Of a stretch of 64,000 nucleotides of DNA, positions 23,001-33,560 are shown one piece after another. Numbering within the stretch: position 1 is the stretch's first letter; every line of letters starts with the position of its first letter. Origin of the DNA: Adiantum capillus-veneris (lineage: Eukaryota > Streptophyta > Polypodiopsida > Polypodiales > Pteridaceae); assembly GCA_014529385.2 (NCBI GenBank), contig CM043944.1, forward strand, positions 68,382,895 to 68,446,894, written 5' to 3'. The notes under the pieces are model-generated. The model was given only the letters and a program-made list of their open reading frames with translations, was not told where the DNA came from and made no database searches. The position numbers and the translations under genes are program-made.

Positions 23001-23305
23001 TAAGTGTAATTTAAAGACCATTTTAGGTATTTTGGTAAAAATCTCACATTATGGGAATCTCCAAATCGACTAAATTCATGTAATTTGGGAATTTTCCACT
23101 TAAAGTGGGAAAAAATGAGGTGTGTGGTTAGTAAATAGAGTGAAAATCTCATAGGATTGTGGTGTTGATAAACACCAAAAGTCAAGAGGATGTACAACAC
23201 ATGCATTTGAATAATGACTACGAATTACATAAAACAAAGGAAGATACAAAAAAGATTTTGCTTAGAAATTGACTAGTATAGTCACAATAGAAGCTCCACA
23301 TAATT
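20047..23305. other. No supportable gene; low-complexity GA/G-rich block 20.9-22.0 kb
   Basis: From 20900 to 22020 the sequence is GA- and G-rich, with TATATA repeats (21349-21395), (GT)n (21465-21490), and G runs of 12 (21673-21684) and 16 (21868-21883). The 234-codon frame at 20983-21687 is a low-complexity translation and not convincing. From 22050 to 23300 the DNA is AT-rich. A palindrome-like GGACACTTTTGTGTCC pair lies near 22530-22570. Confidence 0.5.
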
Positions 23306-26300
23306 CTACTCCACATTTGATACCATATCTGAACTTTGATCCAATTGTGGTTGATGTGCACGAGTGAGGCCTTCTTTGGATTTTAGAGCATGCCTTTCTG
23401 GAATATTTATTCTAGAAAATGGTCCTTCTTTGTTGGGTTTCCAGGACCAAACAACTGCATCTACAATTTTTCACACTTGTGGGTCCTTATAGTTGATAGC
23501 CCAATAACCCTTCCAACAATTACCGTAAGCTTGAGTATCTGTCATCCCACTTTTTCTCGCGCAAGGTGCCCAATATTGAATCAAGAGTTTTCTGTAGTTT
23601 GGTGATGTAGGCTCATTATCAATGTCAGATAAAGCCATTGCAAGCCACACTGGATAGATTTCTGTGTCACTCGGAACAAGCATAAGAAAGTCACCTTGGT
23701 GCACATCAGACATAGGGTCAAACTCTTCCCTTGGCCTATCTCGTTGAGGCCCACAAAAATGATCGTTCAACTCTTCAAGGCCTAGGAATCTTTCTACTCC
23801 TTGTTGCAAATTCATTGTAGTGCTTTGCAGGTGAGAATATTTGGCCAAAACATCTCATACAAGACTCCCTTTGATCTGATTTCTTTTCCAATCTCTTCAA
23901 TTACCTTACTCCAATAATATATCACGGGTCTATAATATCGCGGAATACTTGAACCATTCCCTAAATTTTTCCAAAATTTTATATAGTTCTTAAGCCCCAA
24001 AATGACTTCTTCGTGGGCCTTGACATACTCCGCCATTTGTACTAGAGGTGGATCTCCATGTGGTAACATTGGCTTGCCTTCTATGTCTGTTTTCCAAAGG
24101 CGAATACTTCCACTCCAACTTGATACACCTACATATGCCTTATATTGCATCATTGGTGTCTCATCCTACATAAAGAACCTGAACTGAAGTGGTTTGGAAT
24201 GTCCAACAAGTATGTCTTGTCCATCACAATATTGCTTGAAATCGGGGATCTTTGTGAGAAAAATGGAGCTGGAGATGAAGATGAGTTGTTTCGTAATGTA
24301 TCCATCAAATGTGGCAAAGTATAGGTTTGTGTAACTCTCAACTTCTTTGAAAACCTACTAAACATGGCGTCTATGTTCTCATGTGTATGCCCAACCATTA
24401 AGAATCCCAGCTGGATGGTTTTGAAAACACCCCTTGCAACAAGCATTGACAAATAGGCAAATAAGTATCGATTTTTGTTTCCCCTGCACAATTATCCAAT
24501 TGTAGAAACAAGTTCTCTGGCAATCTGCGAAATGTTGACCCCAATTCCTCTTCTGCAATTTCTGACGACTGCACAATGGGCTCTTTTCCATCACTCAAGT
24601 TATGGTAGTCCAAAGCATCCCTTGAGTTGAAAGCATGTAGTAGTGAAATATTGCTCCTTGGAAGTCCATTTTTTACTCGATCACCAAGAGGATGCTTATC
24701 TATCCTCTCTAGGTTATGTAAACAATTAGCAATTGAGCCAATTGTAAGATTTGGATCAGCTGGCCACAAACCATTCAAGACAAAGTGTCCGTAATGACCT
24801 TCTCCATTCCATGAGTGATCATGCCAATCAATGCCACATGCACATTATATCTTGAATCCACACCCTTACGAACAATGCATAATCTAGGAATGGCAGTCTT
24901 CTTTTGATCCATCTTATCATGGATTATGCATATATATTTTTGTGGTTGTGTTTCTGAATACGTGCGCCATGCATAATATAGGCTTTTGAAACTCTTTTGT
25001 TGTGCCATGTAAACTTCTCTCTCCCTCAAGAGAAGAGCTCTCTCTTCAAGAGAAGGTTTAGCTTCTAACCTTGCCTTGATTGAGCTACAAATATTGCACT
25101 TAGAGAACTCACTCGTCTTTGTTAAAGTGACATGTGGGTACTCTTTGTTCCAAATTCTACCAAAAGAAGATTGGGATAGCTTCTTCTCATAGCCCGTTTG
25201 GTCAAGTATCGTGTTGATTACACATAAAATATCCACTTGTTTGTATGTTGATGGAATCACCAATTGAGTCTCTCTTGAGCCATCTAGCAGTGTTCTACTT
25301 CTATGTGACATCTTCTCAGAGTTGTTTTCCACAAACTCATTTAGTAGTGCTCTTGCTAAACTAGTATGGTGAAGTCCCCTTCTCAATGTACATGTGTTCC
25401 CATGTACATATTGGCGCACACCATTTTCAAATTTCTCCTTGTATCAATAAAATGATGTCTTTGGTATTCCATGTAGCTCATACCATGCTCTACAACAAAC
25501 AATAGATCCATTTAGCCTGAATTGGTATCGTGACTTCTCATCTTTCTGATAACATATAGAAAGAACATCATAAACATAATTAGTGCATGCTTTTTGAGAC
25601 TCTCCCCAAAACTGTTGTCGTAACCTTGTCACCATATCACGATCTACAAACTGGCATCATTTTTGTGCACAACAATCAATGCATGATACCCTTTGAATTG
25701 ATTTGTTTGAAAGGTAACAGGTCGAAGCTGGTGCTGCTTTTGATTTTTGAGTTTTGTTCATCAAAGTGTATCGTCTCTTCCTTGACAACTGGACAACATT
25801 ACTCCCATCAAGTTTTTTTCCAACATTGTCATCGTTGGATACACCCTCATATGTAGCATGCATGCCATCAATAGGAACAAAGCATTGTAATGGGCTCCCA
25901 TTCAACATTGTTGTCTGCTTGATGGGCCACTTTAGCAAAGTGATGCTACCCACTTCAACCACATCATCAATGCTTGCATTTTCTCTTTCAATACACACAC
26001 CCACACAATCAGGACCAAGTTCCTGAAAGTTGACATAATCATGTGGAAATACATATAAGATGGTCCCTTCATTCATGGTTTGCATCATTGTGTCATCTTT
26101 TAAAAGGACCCTCTGATTTCTCCAAGACTCTTGAATCACTGCTTCAAATTATGGGCTTATCATAGGTATTTCATCTGTAACTAGAGGATCAGAATGATCA
26201 TGTTCTTCATCACCATTGTAGCTTTCCTCTGGATCAATTAAGTTCCCATTTAATACAAAAGATTGCAAAAGAATCTTTGACCATCGAACATCACTCCATA

Positions 26301-26508
26301 AAGAGCCTTGGAGAGATGAAGTATCCATTGTAGGAAAAGGTAGGACCACATCCTTCAAGCATTCCTCCACTAGTATGGAGACATTTCCTTGCCCTATCTT
26401 TGTACCACCACAAGTGCAATCTTGATCTGTTCTACACACACAACCAACACCAACAATTTCATTTTCAAGTATCATATGTACTTTCTTCCCAGATTCGAAG
26501 TCCATCCT
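23306..26508 (-). pseudogene. DUF7869-type DDE-like (transposase-derived) protein, broken
   Basis: A long minus-strand coding region begins after a good splice acceptor (TTTTTCACTTACAG, exon start 26508; ATG 26505), so a 5' exon is missing. Order: Cys-rich start (CVCRTDQDCTCGG), a middle domain ending YQFRLNGSIVCCRAWYELHG, a possible DDE-like core with IIHDKMDQKK, FLQLDNCAG...NKNRYLFAYL and MVGHTHENIDAMFSRFSKKL, and a C-terminal region (GDFLMLVPSDTEIYPVWLAM, IQYWAPCARK, VVWSWKPNKEGPF) to TAG at 23306. The LDN(C)..ENKN and GHTHE(N/D)ID motifs are those of the DUF7869 family found in mosses, lycophytes and animals. The D...D...E/D spacing suggests an RNase H-like fold, which is inference. In-frame stops (TAA near 26149, TGA near 25657, 25444 and 23471) and single-base deletions (near 24780, 24478, 24190 and 23850) break it. 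The full product would be about 1060 residues. Confidence 0.7.
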
Positions 26509-26589
26509 GTAAGTGAAAAAGATTACATTGTTAAATCCATAGTTATAGAAAAATACTCTTCAAACAAAAAATCATGCTACAACATGAAA

Positions 26590-26960
26590 AAGGTTTGCAT
26601 AGGTTGGACATGTGGTGAACCTTGAGACCAAATCCTCCTCACTATATTAATGGAAGCAAGGTTGGAAATTATGGTGGATCTTGAAACCAAAGTATCCTTG
26701 CTATATTAGAGCATAGGTTGGACAAGTGGTGGACCTAGTTGTAATACCCACTGCCACCTATCAACTACTATAGGACTATGCTTTCCAATGTCCGAGTATC
26801 CCTTGAGTCTTGCAAGGTTGAACACGTGGTGGACCTTGAAACCAAAATCGCCTTTCTATATCAGAGCATACCTTGGAAAAGTGGTGGACCTAGTTATAAT
26901 GCCCAATATCCAAGTTGAAACACCTTAGGACCTTGCTACCTTGCTTGCCAATGTTTATGT
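26590..26960 (+). repeat. Satellite family S1 (left part, before copia-2)
   Basis: Tandem-type sequence built on GGTTGGACAAGTGGTGGACCTTGAAACC boxes, with the longer conserved segment AATGTCCGAGTATCCCTTGAGTCTTGCAAGGTTGAACACGTGG (26790-26832). It continues on the other side of the copia-2 insertion at 32400, where the unit is about 316 bp. Confidence 0.8.
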
Positions 26961-27684
26961 TGTTAAGTATGGAGCCTGATTTACCCTTGTAATTTTCTGT
27001 GGTAAAAGTGCACATTTGTAAGGCCCCCATTATGAGGAGAAACCATCATGCGTGAAGGAAAATCACTCATTGAAAACCAAAATTGCCGGAATATTATGGC
27101 CGGCCGGCGGCCGTAAAGTGGTCGGAAAACAACCGGTCGGTTGGCCGGTGGCCGGTAGTCAATGGCCGATGGCCGGTGGTCGGAAGTCAATGGCCGGTGG
27201 CTGGTAGCCGAAAGTCAATGGCCAGTGGCTGGTGGCTGAATTCAAAAGCGGACTCGTCTTCTCAAGGGAGGCCACACATGGGTGGATTAGAGGGTCCGAT
27301 TTGGACTTATTCGCACAAGGGCGGCTACACATGGCTGTCTCTCATAAGAGAGGGCAGCCCTTTTGGCTTATAAAAGGAGGCCATTTCTACACACATTATA
27401 TAGTGTGAAGTTGATGCAACAAGGTGAGTGTGAGGTTGTGAGAGTGAAGCAAGGCGGGAGCTCCATTAAGGGTATAATCTCTTTGTAAACTACTTCTTGT
27501 TTTGAAGTACTAAAGCCATTGAGTGGCTGCTTTCCCGTGGACGTAGCCCACATTGGGTGAACCACGTATATCATGTGTACTCTCTCGCTCTCTCTCTACT
27601 CTATAATCTCGTGTATGTAAATCTGTCTCTCTCCATTAAGTAATCTACTCAATTATCTATTTAGCTACGTCTTATTGCCTAACA
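26961..27684 (+). repeat. 5' LTR of copia-2
   Basis: Starts TGTTAAGTATGGAGCC and ends TTGCCTAACA. It contains a GGCCGGTGGCCGG-type minisatellite (27100-27240), a likely TATA box (TATAAAAGG at 27370) and a CT-rich stretch near 27585. It is about 25 bp longer than the 3' LTR, chiefly from an extra minisatellite unit. Confidence 0.95.
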
Positions 27685-27686
27685 AC

Positions 27687-27698
27687 TGGTATCAGAGC
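27687..27698 (+). promoter_or_regulatory. Primer-binding site of copia-2
   Basis: TGGTATCAGAGC, two bases after the 5' LTR end; initiator tRNA-Met type. Confidence 0.9.
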
Positions 27699-27757
27699 AA
27701 GGTTTGCTCGTAGCTAAATTATCTCAAGGAAAGGATTCCTTGAATTGAGTGGGAGTT

Positions 27758-30700
27758 ATGGCAGAGGAAGGGAAGCTCAAGATTGATAAGTTCAATGGCA
27801 AAAACTACCAACATTGGAAGATGTAGATTCAAGACTATCTCTACCAGAAGGACCTCTATTTGCCACTAGGCGGTCTTGCAAAGAAGCCCGCAACAATGGT
27901 AGATGAAGCATGGATTGTCCTTGATCGAAAGGCACTGGGAACAATCCGGTTAAGCTTGGTGTCAACGGTGGCCTTCAATGTTTCGGAGATGAAGACCACA
28001 GAGGACTTGATGAAGTCACTTGAGGACTTCTACAAGAAACCATCGGCATCCAATAAGGTATTTCTTATGAAGCGCTTGTTCAATCTAAAGATGGCTGAGA
28101 ATGGTTCAGTTGCAGAACACCTAAATGACTTTAACACAAACATAAGTCAACTTTGATCAGTGAAAATCAATTTCGATGACGAAGTGCGAGCTCTCCTTAT
28201 ACTATCATCTCTACCGGATAGTTGGGACAGCCTTGTGATGGATGTAAGTAATTCTATCTCTGGCACAAATACTCTTAAGTTTGATGATGTTGTGGGTGTT
28301 CTCCTAAGCGAGGAAATGAGAAGGAGAAGCACAAGAGAATCATCAAGTACTGCACTATCAGTGGAAACAAGAGGAAGGCTTAAGGAGAGGTTCAAAAACC
28401 AAAAGGGTCATGATCGCTCATGGCGGAGCAAGTCACGCACAAAGTCAGTTCTTGAATGTTGGAACTGCGGAAAGAAGGGCCACGTCAAGAAGGATTGCTG
28501 GTCCAAGAAGAAGAAGGAGACAGAGTCTCAAGACAACAAGCCAACATCGGAGGCCAATGTGGAAGGTAAAGTAGAGCAAGATGCTCTAATTCTCTCATTA
28601 GCCAATGTGTCTAATTCCTGGATAGTAGATTCCGGGGCTTCATTCCATGCGACACCACACAAGCAACATTTCCAAGACTACACCAAAGGTAATTTTGGGT
28701 ATGTATACTTGGGAGATGATGAAGCTTGTGAGATTGTCGGCAGAGGTACAGTTTCTGTCAAAACTGCTAACGGAAATGAATGGAAGCTTAAAGATGTTAG
28801 GCATGTTCCTTCTCTTCGCAATAATTTGATCTCTACAGGACAATTGGACGATGAAGGTCCCAACATTGCATTCGGAAACAAACGGTGGAAGATCTCAAAG
28901 GGATCTTTGGTGGTTTCCAAGGGTGAAAAAGTCGGTACACTTTACTTGTGTACTGTTAGCACGCAACCTTCAGCTTGTGCACCAACTACAAAAGTTGACA
29001 GTGCGGTGTTGGCACTACCAACTTGGGCATATGAGTGCCAAAGGAATGCAAATCCTTTAAACAAAGAAGCTTCTACCAGGTTTGAAAGAAGTGGACTTAG
29101 TGTTCTGTGAAGATTGTGTTTATGGTAAACAAAAGAGGGTAAAATTTCAAAAATCAGGAAATGAAAGAAAAAATAAAAAACTTGAGTTGGTTCATTCTCA
29201 TGTTTGGGGTCCTGCAAGTACACCATCACTTGGTGGCTCATTGTACTATGTAACATTCATAGACGATGCGACTAGAAAAACATGGGTTTATTTCATGAAG
29301 AATAAATCCGATGTATTTTCCATATTTCAAAGGTGGAAAGCCTTTGTGGAGAATGAAACAAGTACCAAGGTTAAATGCCTCAGATCCGACAATGGAGGCG
29401 AATATTGCAGCCAAGCTTTTGAAATCTTTTGTGCTAGCAATGGCATTCGGAGGCAAAGGACAACCCCAAGGACACCTCAAAAAAATGGGATTTTGGAAAG
29501 GATGAACAGGACAATCATGGAACGAGCACGAAGCATGCGGCTCCATGCAAGCCTATCGCTTGCGCTTTGGGCGAAAGCTGTAAGTACGTCTGTGTACTTA
29601 ATCAATCGTTCACCCTCAATGGCATTGGATGGGGGAGTTCCAGAAGAGGCATGGACAGGTAAACCGGTGAATTATGCATTTCTCAAAGTGTTTGGGTGTG
29701 AGGCTTTCATGCACATAGATAGAAGCCTAAGATCAAAGTTAGATGCAAAGTCCAAAAAGTGTTTCTTCGTTGGCTATGGAGAAGGAGACTTTGGGTATCG
29801 CCTATGGAATCCCGAAGATGGTAAAATCTTAAGGAGTAGGGATGTAATTTTTAACGAACAAAATATGTACAAAGATTACTTGGAAAGAAAACAAACAAAA
29901 GAAATAGGTGATGAGTACATGGAGCTTGAGGACGGTGAAGACTCAAGGACTACAAACGGTGACAATGTGCAACAACGTCAACCAAATGAGGAGCCTCAAC
30001 CTATTCCCCGAAGATCTTCAAGAGCAAGTAGACCTCCAGAAAGGTTTTTTCCTTCCTTCAACCATCTCTTGATCTCAGATTCTGGAGAGCCGGAATCATA
30101 TGAAGAAGCTATGCAACATGAATCCAAAGAAGAATGGACGAAGAGCATGCAAGTGGAGATGGACTCACTACATCACAACCAAACATGGGAGTTGGTTGAG
30201 TTGCCTAAAGGTAAGCGGGCACTTCAAAACAAATGGGTGTACAAGCTAAAGGAAGAAGAAGGTGGGAAGAAAAGGTACAAGTCTAGGCTTGTGGTAAAAG
30301 GTTTTTCTCAAAAGAAAGGTATTGACTTCAATGAAATATTTTCCCCTGTTGTAAAAATGAACTCAATTAGGCTTGTCTTAAGCCTTGTGGCTGCTCATGA
30401 TCTAAATCTCGAGCAAATGGATGTAAATACGGCATTCCCTCACGGTGACTTAGAGGAGGAAATCTACATGCTTCAACCAAAGGGGTATGAACTATAAGGT
30501 AAGGAGAAAATGGTTTGCAGATTAAAGAAGAGCTTGTATGGTTTAAAGCAAGCATGAAGACAATGATACTTGAAGTTTGATCGATGGATGTTGGATCATG
30601 GATTCACAAGATGCAACTCCATTCACTGCGTCTACAGGAAGAATTTGGGAGATGGGAAATTTATCATCCTAATGTTGTATGTTGATGACATGTTGATTGC

Positions 30701-31640
30701 AAGTGCTAACATGCAAGACATCAAAGACCTAAAAGAGGAGCTGTCTAAATCTTTTTCAATGAAAGATTTAGGTGTTGCAAAGAGGATACTTGGTATGAAA
30801 ACATCAAGGGACAGGACGAAGAAGACAATAAAGGTATCTCAAGAAGATTACATCAAGAAGGTACTAGAAAGGTTTGCAATGAAAAATGCAAAACCAGTTT
30901 CTACACCTTTGGCTAGTCATTTTAAACTAACGAAGGATATGTGTCCAAAGACACAAGAGGAGATAGCCTATATGTCTAAAGTTCCATATGCTGCAGCGGT
31001 AGGTTCTCTAATGTATGCTATGGTCTGGACAAGGCCAGACATTGCACATGCAGTGGGAGTTGTGAGTAGGTTCATGGACAACCCAGGTAAAGAGCATTGG
31101 CAAGCTGTGAAGTGGATACTTAGGTATCTAAAAGGGACAACAACAAATGCTTTGTATTTTGGAGGAACTGATATTTTTCTAGAAGGGTATGCTGATGAAG
31201 ATATGGCAGGTGACAAAGATACTTGAAGGAGCACTACTGGCTATGTGTTCACGGTTGGAGGCACAACAGTAAGCTGGGCTTCAAAGCTGCAGAAAGTGGT
31301 TTCACTTTCTACCACAAAAGCAGAGTATGTAGCACTGACGGAGGCAAGCAAAGAAATTTTGTGGCTCCACAGATTCTTAGAAGAGCTTGGATTCAAACAA
31401 GACAATTGTGTCTTGTACAGTGATAGCCAAAGCGCTATCCATCTTGCGAAGAACTCAGCCTTTCATTCAAGGACAAAGAACATTGAGGTGAGACATCACT
31501 TCATATGCACTCTTTTGGAAGAGGGACAGCTAAAGCTAGGAAAGGTGCATACAAGTGAAAATCCTGCAGACATGTTTACAAAGGTGGTCAACAAGGAAAA
31601 GTTGAGCTTTTGCTCATATTCAATCGGCATTCAAGGATAA
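27758..31640 (+). pseudogene. Copia-2 gag-pol polyprotein, broken by stops and one frameshift
   Basis: From ATG 27758 (MAEEGKLKIDKFNGKNYQHW): gag, zinc knuckle CWNCGKKGHVKKDC, protease WIVDSGASFHAT, GAG-pre-integrase (WHYQLGHMSAKGM, CEDCVYGKQKRVKF), integrase, reverse transcriptase (KSRLVVKGFSQKKGIDFNEI, LYVDDMLIA) and RNase H ([33 protein letters not shown]). The integrase DDE triad is damaged: the usual HSDVWGP reads HSHVWGP (first Asp to His), while RSDNGGEY and QKNGILERMN keep the others. Stops lie at 27824, 28154, 29058, 30495, 30552, 30561 and 31224, and a +1 shift lies near 29000. Most stops fit CAG to TAG, CGA to TGA or TGG to TGA. In an intact element the protein would make the capsid and carry out reverse transcription and integration. 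This copy cannot. Confidence 0.93.
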
Positions 31641-31689
31641 GAAGCCAGAATGGAAAGCAGTCACAGGTTTGGTTTGGAGATCAGTCTCC

Positions 31690-31700
31690 AAGTGGGAGAT
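31690..31700 (+). promoter_or_regulatory. Polypurine tract of copia-2
   Basis: AAGTGGGAGAT lies immediately upstream of the 3' LTR, the expected position of the plus-strand primer. Confidence 0.7.
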
Positions 31701-32399
31701 TGTTAAGTATGGAGCCTGATTTACCCTTGTAATTTTCTGTCGTAAAAGCGCACATTTGTTAGGCCCCCATTATGAGGAGAAGCCATCGTGCGTGAAGGAA
31801 AATCACTCATCGGAAACCAAAATTGCCGGAATATTATGGCCGGTCGGCGGCCGCAAAGTGGTCGGAAAACAACCAGTCGGTTGGCCGGTGGCCGGTAGTC
31901 AATGGCCGATGGCCGGTGGTCGGAAGTCAATGGCCGGTGGCCGGTGGCCGAATTCAAAAGCGAACTTGTCTTCTCAAGGGCAGCCACACATGGGCGGATT
32001 GGAGGGTCCGATTTGGACTTATTCGCACAAGGGCGGCTACACATGGCTGTCTCTCATAAGAGAGGGCAACCCTTTTGGCTTATAAAAGGAGGCCATTTCT
32101 ACACACATTATATAGTGTGAAGTTGATGCAACAATGTGAGTGTGATGTTGTGAGAGTGAAGCAAGGCGGGAGCTCCATTAAGGGTATAATCCCTTTGTAA
32201 ACTACTTCTTGTTTTGAAGTACTAAAGCCATTGAGTGGCTTCTTTCCCATGGACGTAGCCTACATTGGGTGAACCACATATATCGTGTGTACTCTCTCTC
32301 TCTCTCTCTACTCTATAATCTCGTGTATGTAAATATGTCTCTCTCCATTAAGCTGTAATCTACTCAATTATCTATTTAGCTACGTCTTATTTCCTAACA
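31701..32399 (+). repeat. 3' LTR of copia-2
   Basis: TGTTAAGTATGG...TTTCCTAACA, 699 bp, same structure as the 5' LTR with one minisatellite unit fewer. It is followed directly by the target-site duplication TATGT. Confidence 0.95.
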
Positions 32400-33560
32400 T
32401 ATGTAGCCCCTCATTTCTTTAATGGAAGAAAGGTTGGACAAGTGGTGGACCTTGAAACCAAAGCCTCTTTGCTATATGAGAGCATAGGTTAGACCTAGGT
32501 GTAATACCCACTGCCACCTATCAAATACTATAGGACTATGCTTTCCAATGTCCGAGTATCCCTTGAGTCTTGCAAGGTTGAACACGTGGTGGACCTTGAA
32601 ACCAAAATCCCCTTTCTATATCAGAGCATAGATTGGACAAGTGGTGGACCTAGCTATAATGCCTAATATCCAAGGTGAAATACCTTAGGACCTTGCTACG
32701 TTGCTTGCCAATGTTTACGTAGCCCCTCATTTCTTTAATGGAAGCAAGGTTGGACAAGTGGTGGACCTTGAAACCAAAGCCTCTTTGCTATATGAGAGCA
32801 TAGGTTGGACCTAGTTGTAATTCCCACTGCCACCTATCAACTACTATATGACTATGCTTTCCAATGTCCAAGTATCCCTTGAGTCTTGCAAGGTTGAACA
32901 CGTGGTGGACCTTGAAACCAAAATCCCCTTTCTATATCAGAGCATAGCTTGGACAAGTGGTGGACCTAGTTATAATGCCCCTCCTTTCTTTAATGGAAGA
33001 AAGGTTGGAAAAGTGGTGAATCTTGAAACCCAAACCCTTTGGCTATATATAGAGGATAGCTTAGACAAGTGGTGGGCTTAGTTGTAGTATCCAATGTCCA
33101 AGGTCCAAGGTGAACTATGTAAAGACCTTACTTCCAAAAACAAAGTCAAACAAGTGGTTCTCCTTGAAACCAAAACCTCCTTAGTGTATTAGAACATAGC
33201 TTGGAGAAGTGGTGGACTTAGTTGTAATGGTGAATGTCCAAAGCAAACTATTATAGGACCTTGCTTCCCAAATCAAGTTTGGACAAGTGGTGGATCTTGA
33301 AACCAAAACCCCCTTACTCTATTAGAGCATAGCTTAGATAAGTGGTGGACGTAGCTGTCATGGAAAATGTTCAATGTGAACTGCTACAGGACCTTGCTAT
33401 TAAATGTCTAAGTAGAGCTAGCTTCTTTAATGGAATCAAGGTTGGGAAAGTGGTGCATCTTGAAACCAAAAGCCCTTTATTGTGTTAGAGCATAGCTTGG
33501 ACAAGTGAGGGACCTAGTTTTAATGTGTGATGTCCAAAGAAAAGTATTACAAGACCTTTC
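32400..33560 (+). repeat. Satellite family S1 (right part), about 316-bp units decaying rightward
   Basis: GTAGCCCCTCATTTCTTTAATGGAAG recurs at 32403 and 32719 (316 bp apart), and a shorter variant begins near 32975. Each unit carries several TTGGACAAGTGGTGGACC boxes, followed by CTTGAAACCAAA or TAGTTGTAAT. Beyond 33090 only the boxes remain regular. The frame at 32848-33081 is repeat translation. Confidence 0.85.

Larger units (their letters stand above)
26961..32399 (+). mobile_element. Copia-2: complete Ty1/copia retrotransposon with target-site duplication
   Basis: 5' LTR 26961-27684, PBS 27687-27698, gag-pol 27758-31640, polypurine tract just before 31701, 3' LTR 31701-32399. TATGT at 26956-26960 is repeated at 32400-32404, a 5-bp target-site duplication. 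Joining the flanks recreates the satellite sequence TTGCTTGCCAATGTTTATGTAGCCCC, which occurs uninterrupted as TTGCTTGCCAATGTTTACGTAGCCCC at 32701-32726. This proves a clean insertion. The LTRs differ at scattered bases and by one LTR-internal repeat copy, so the insertion is not very recent. Confidence 0.95.
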
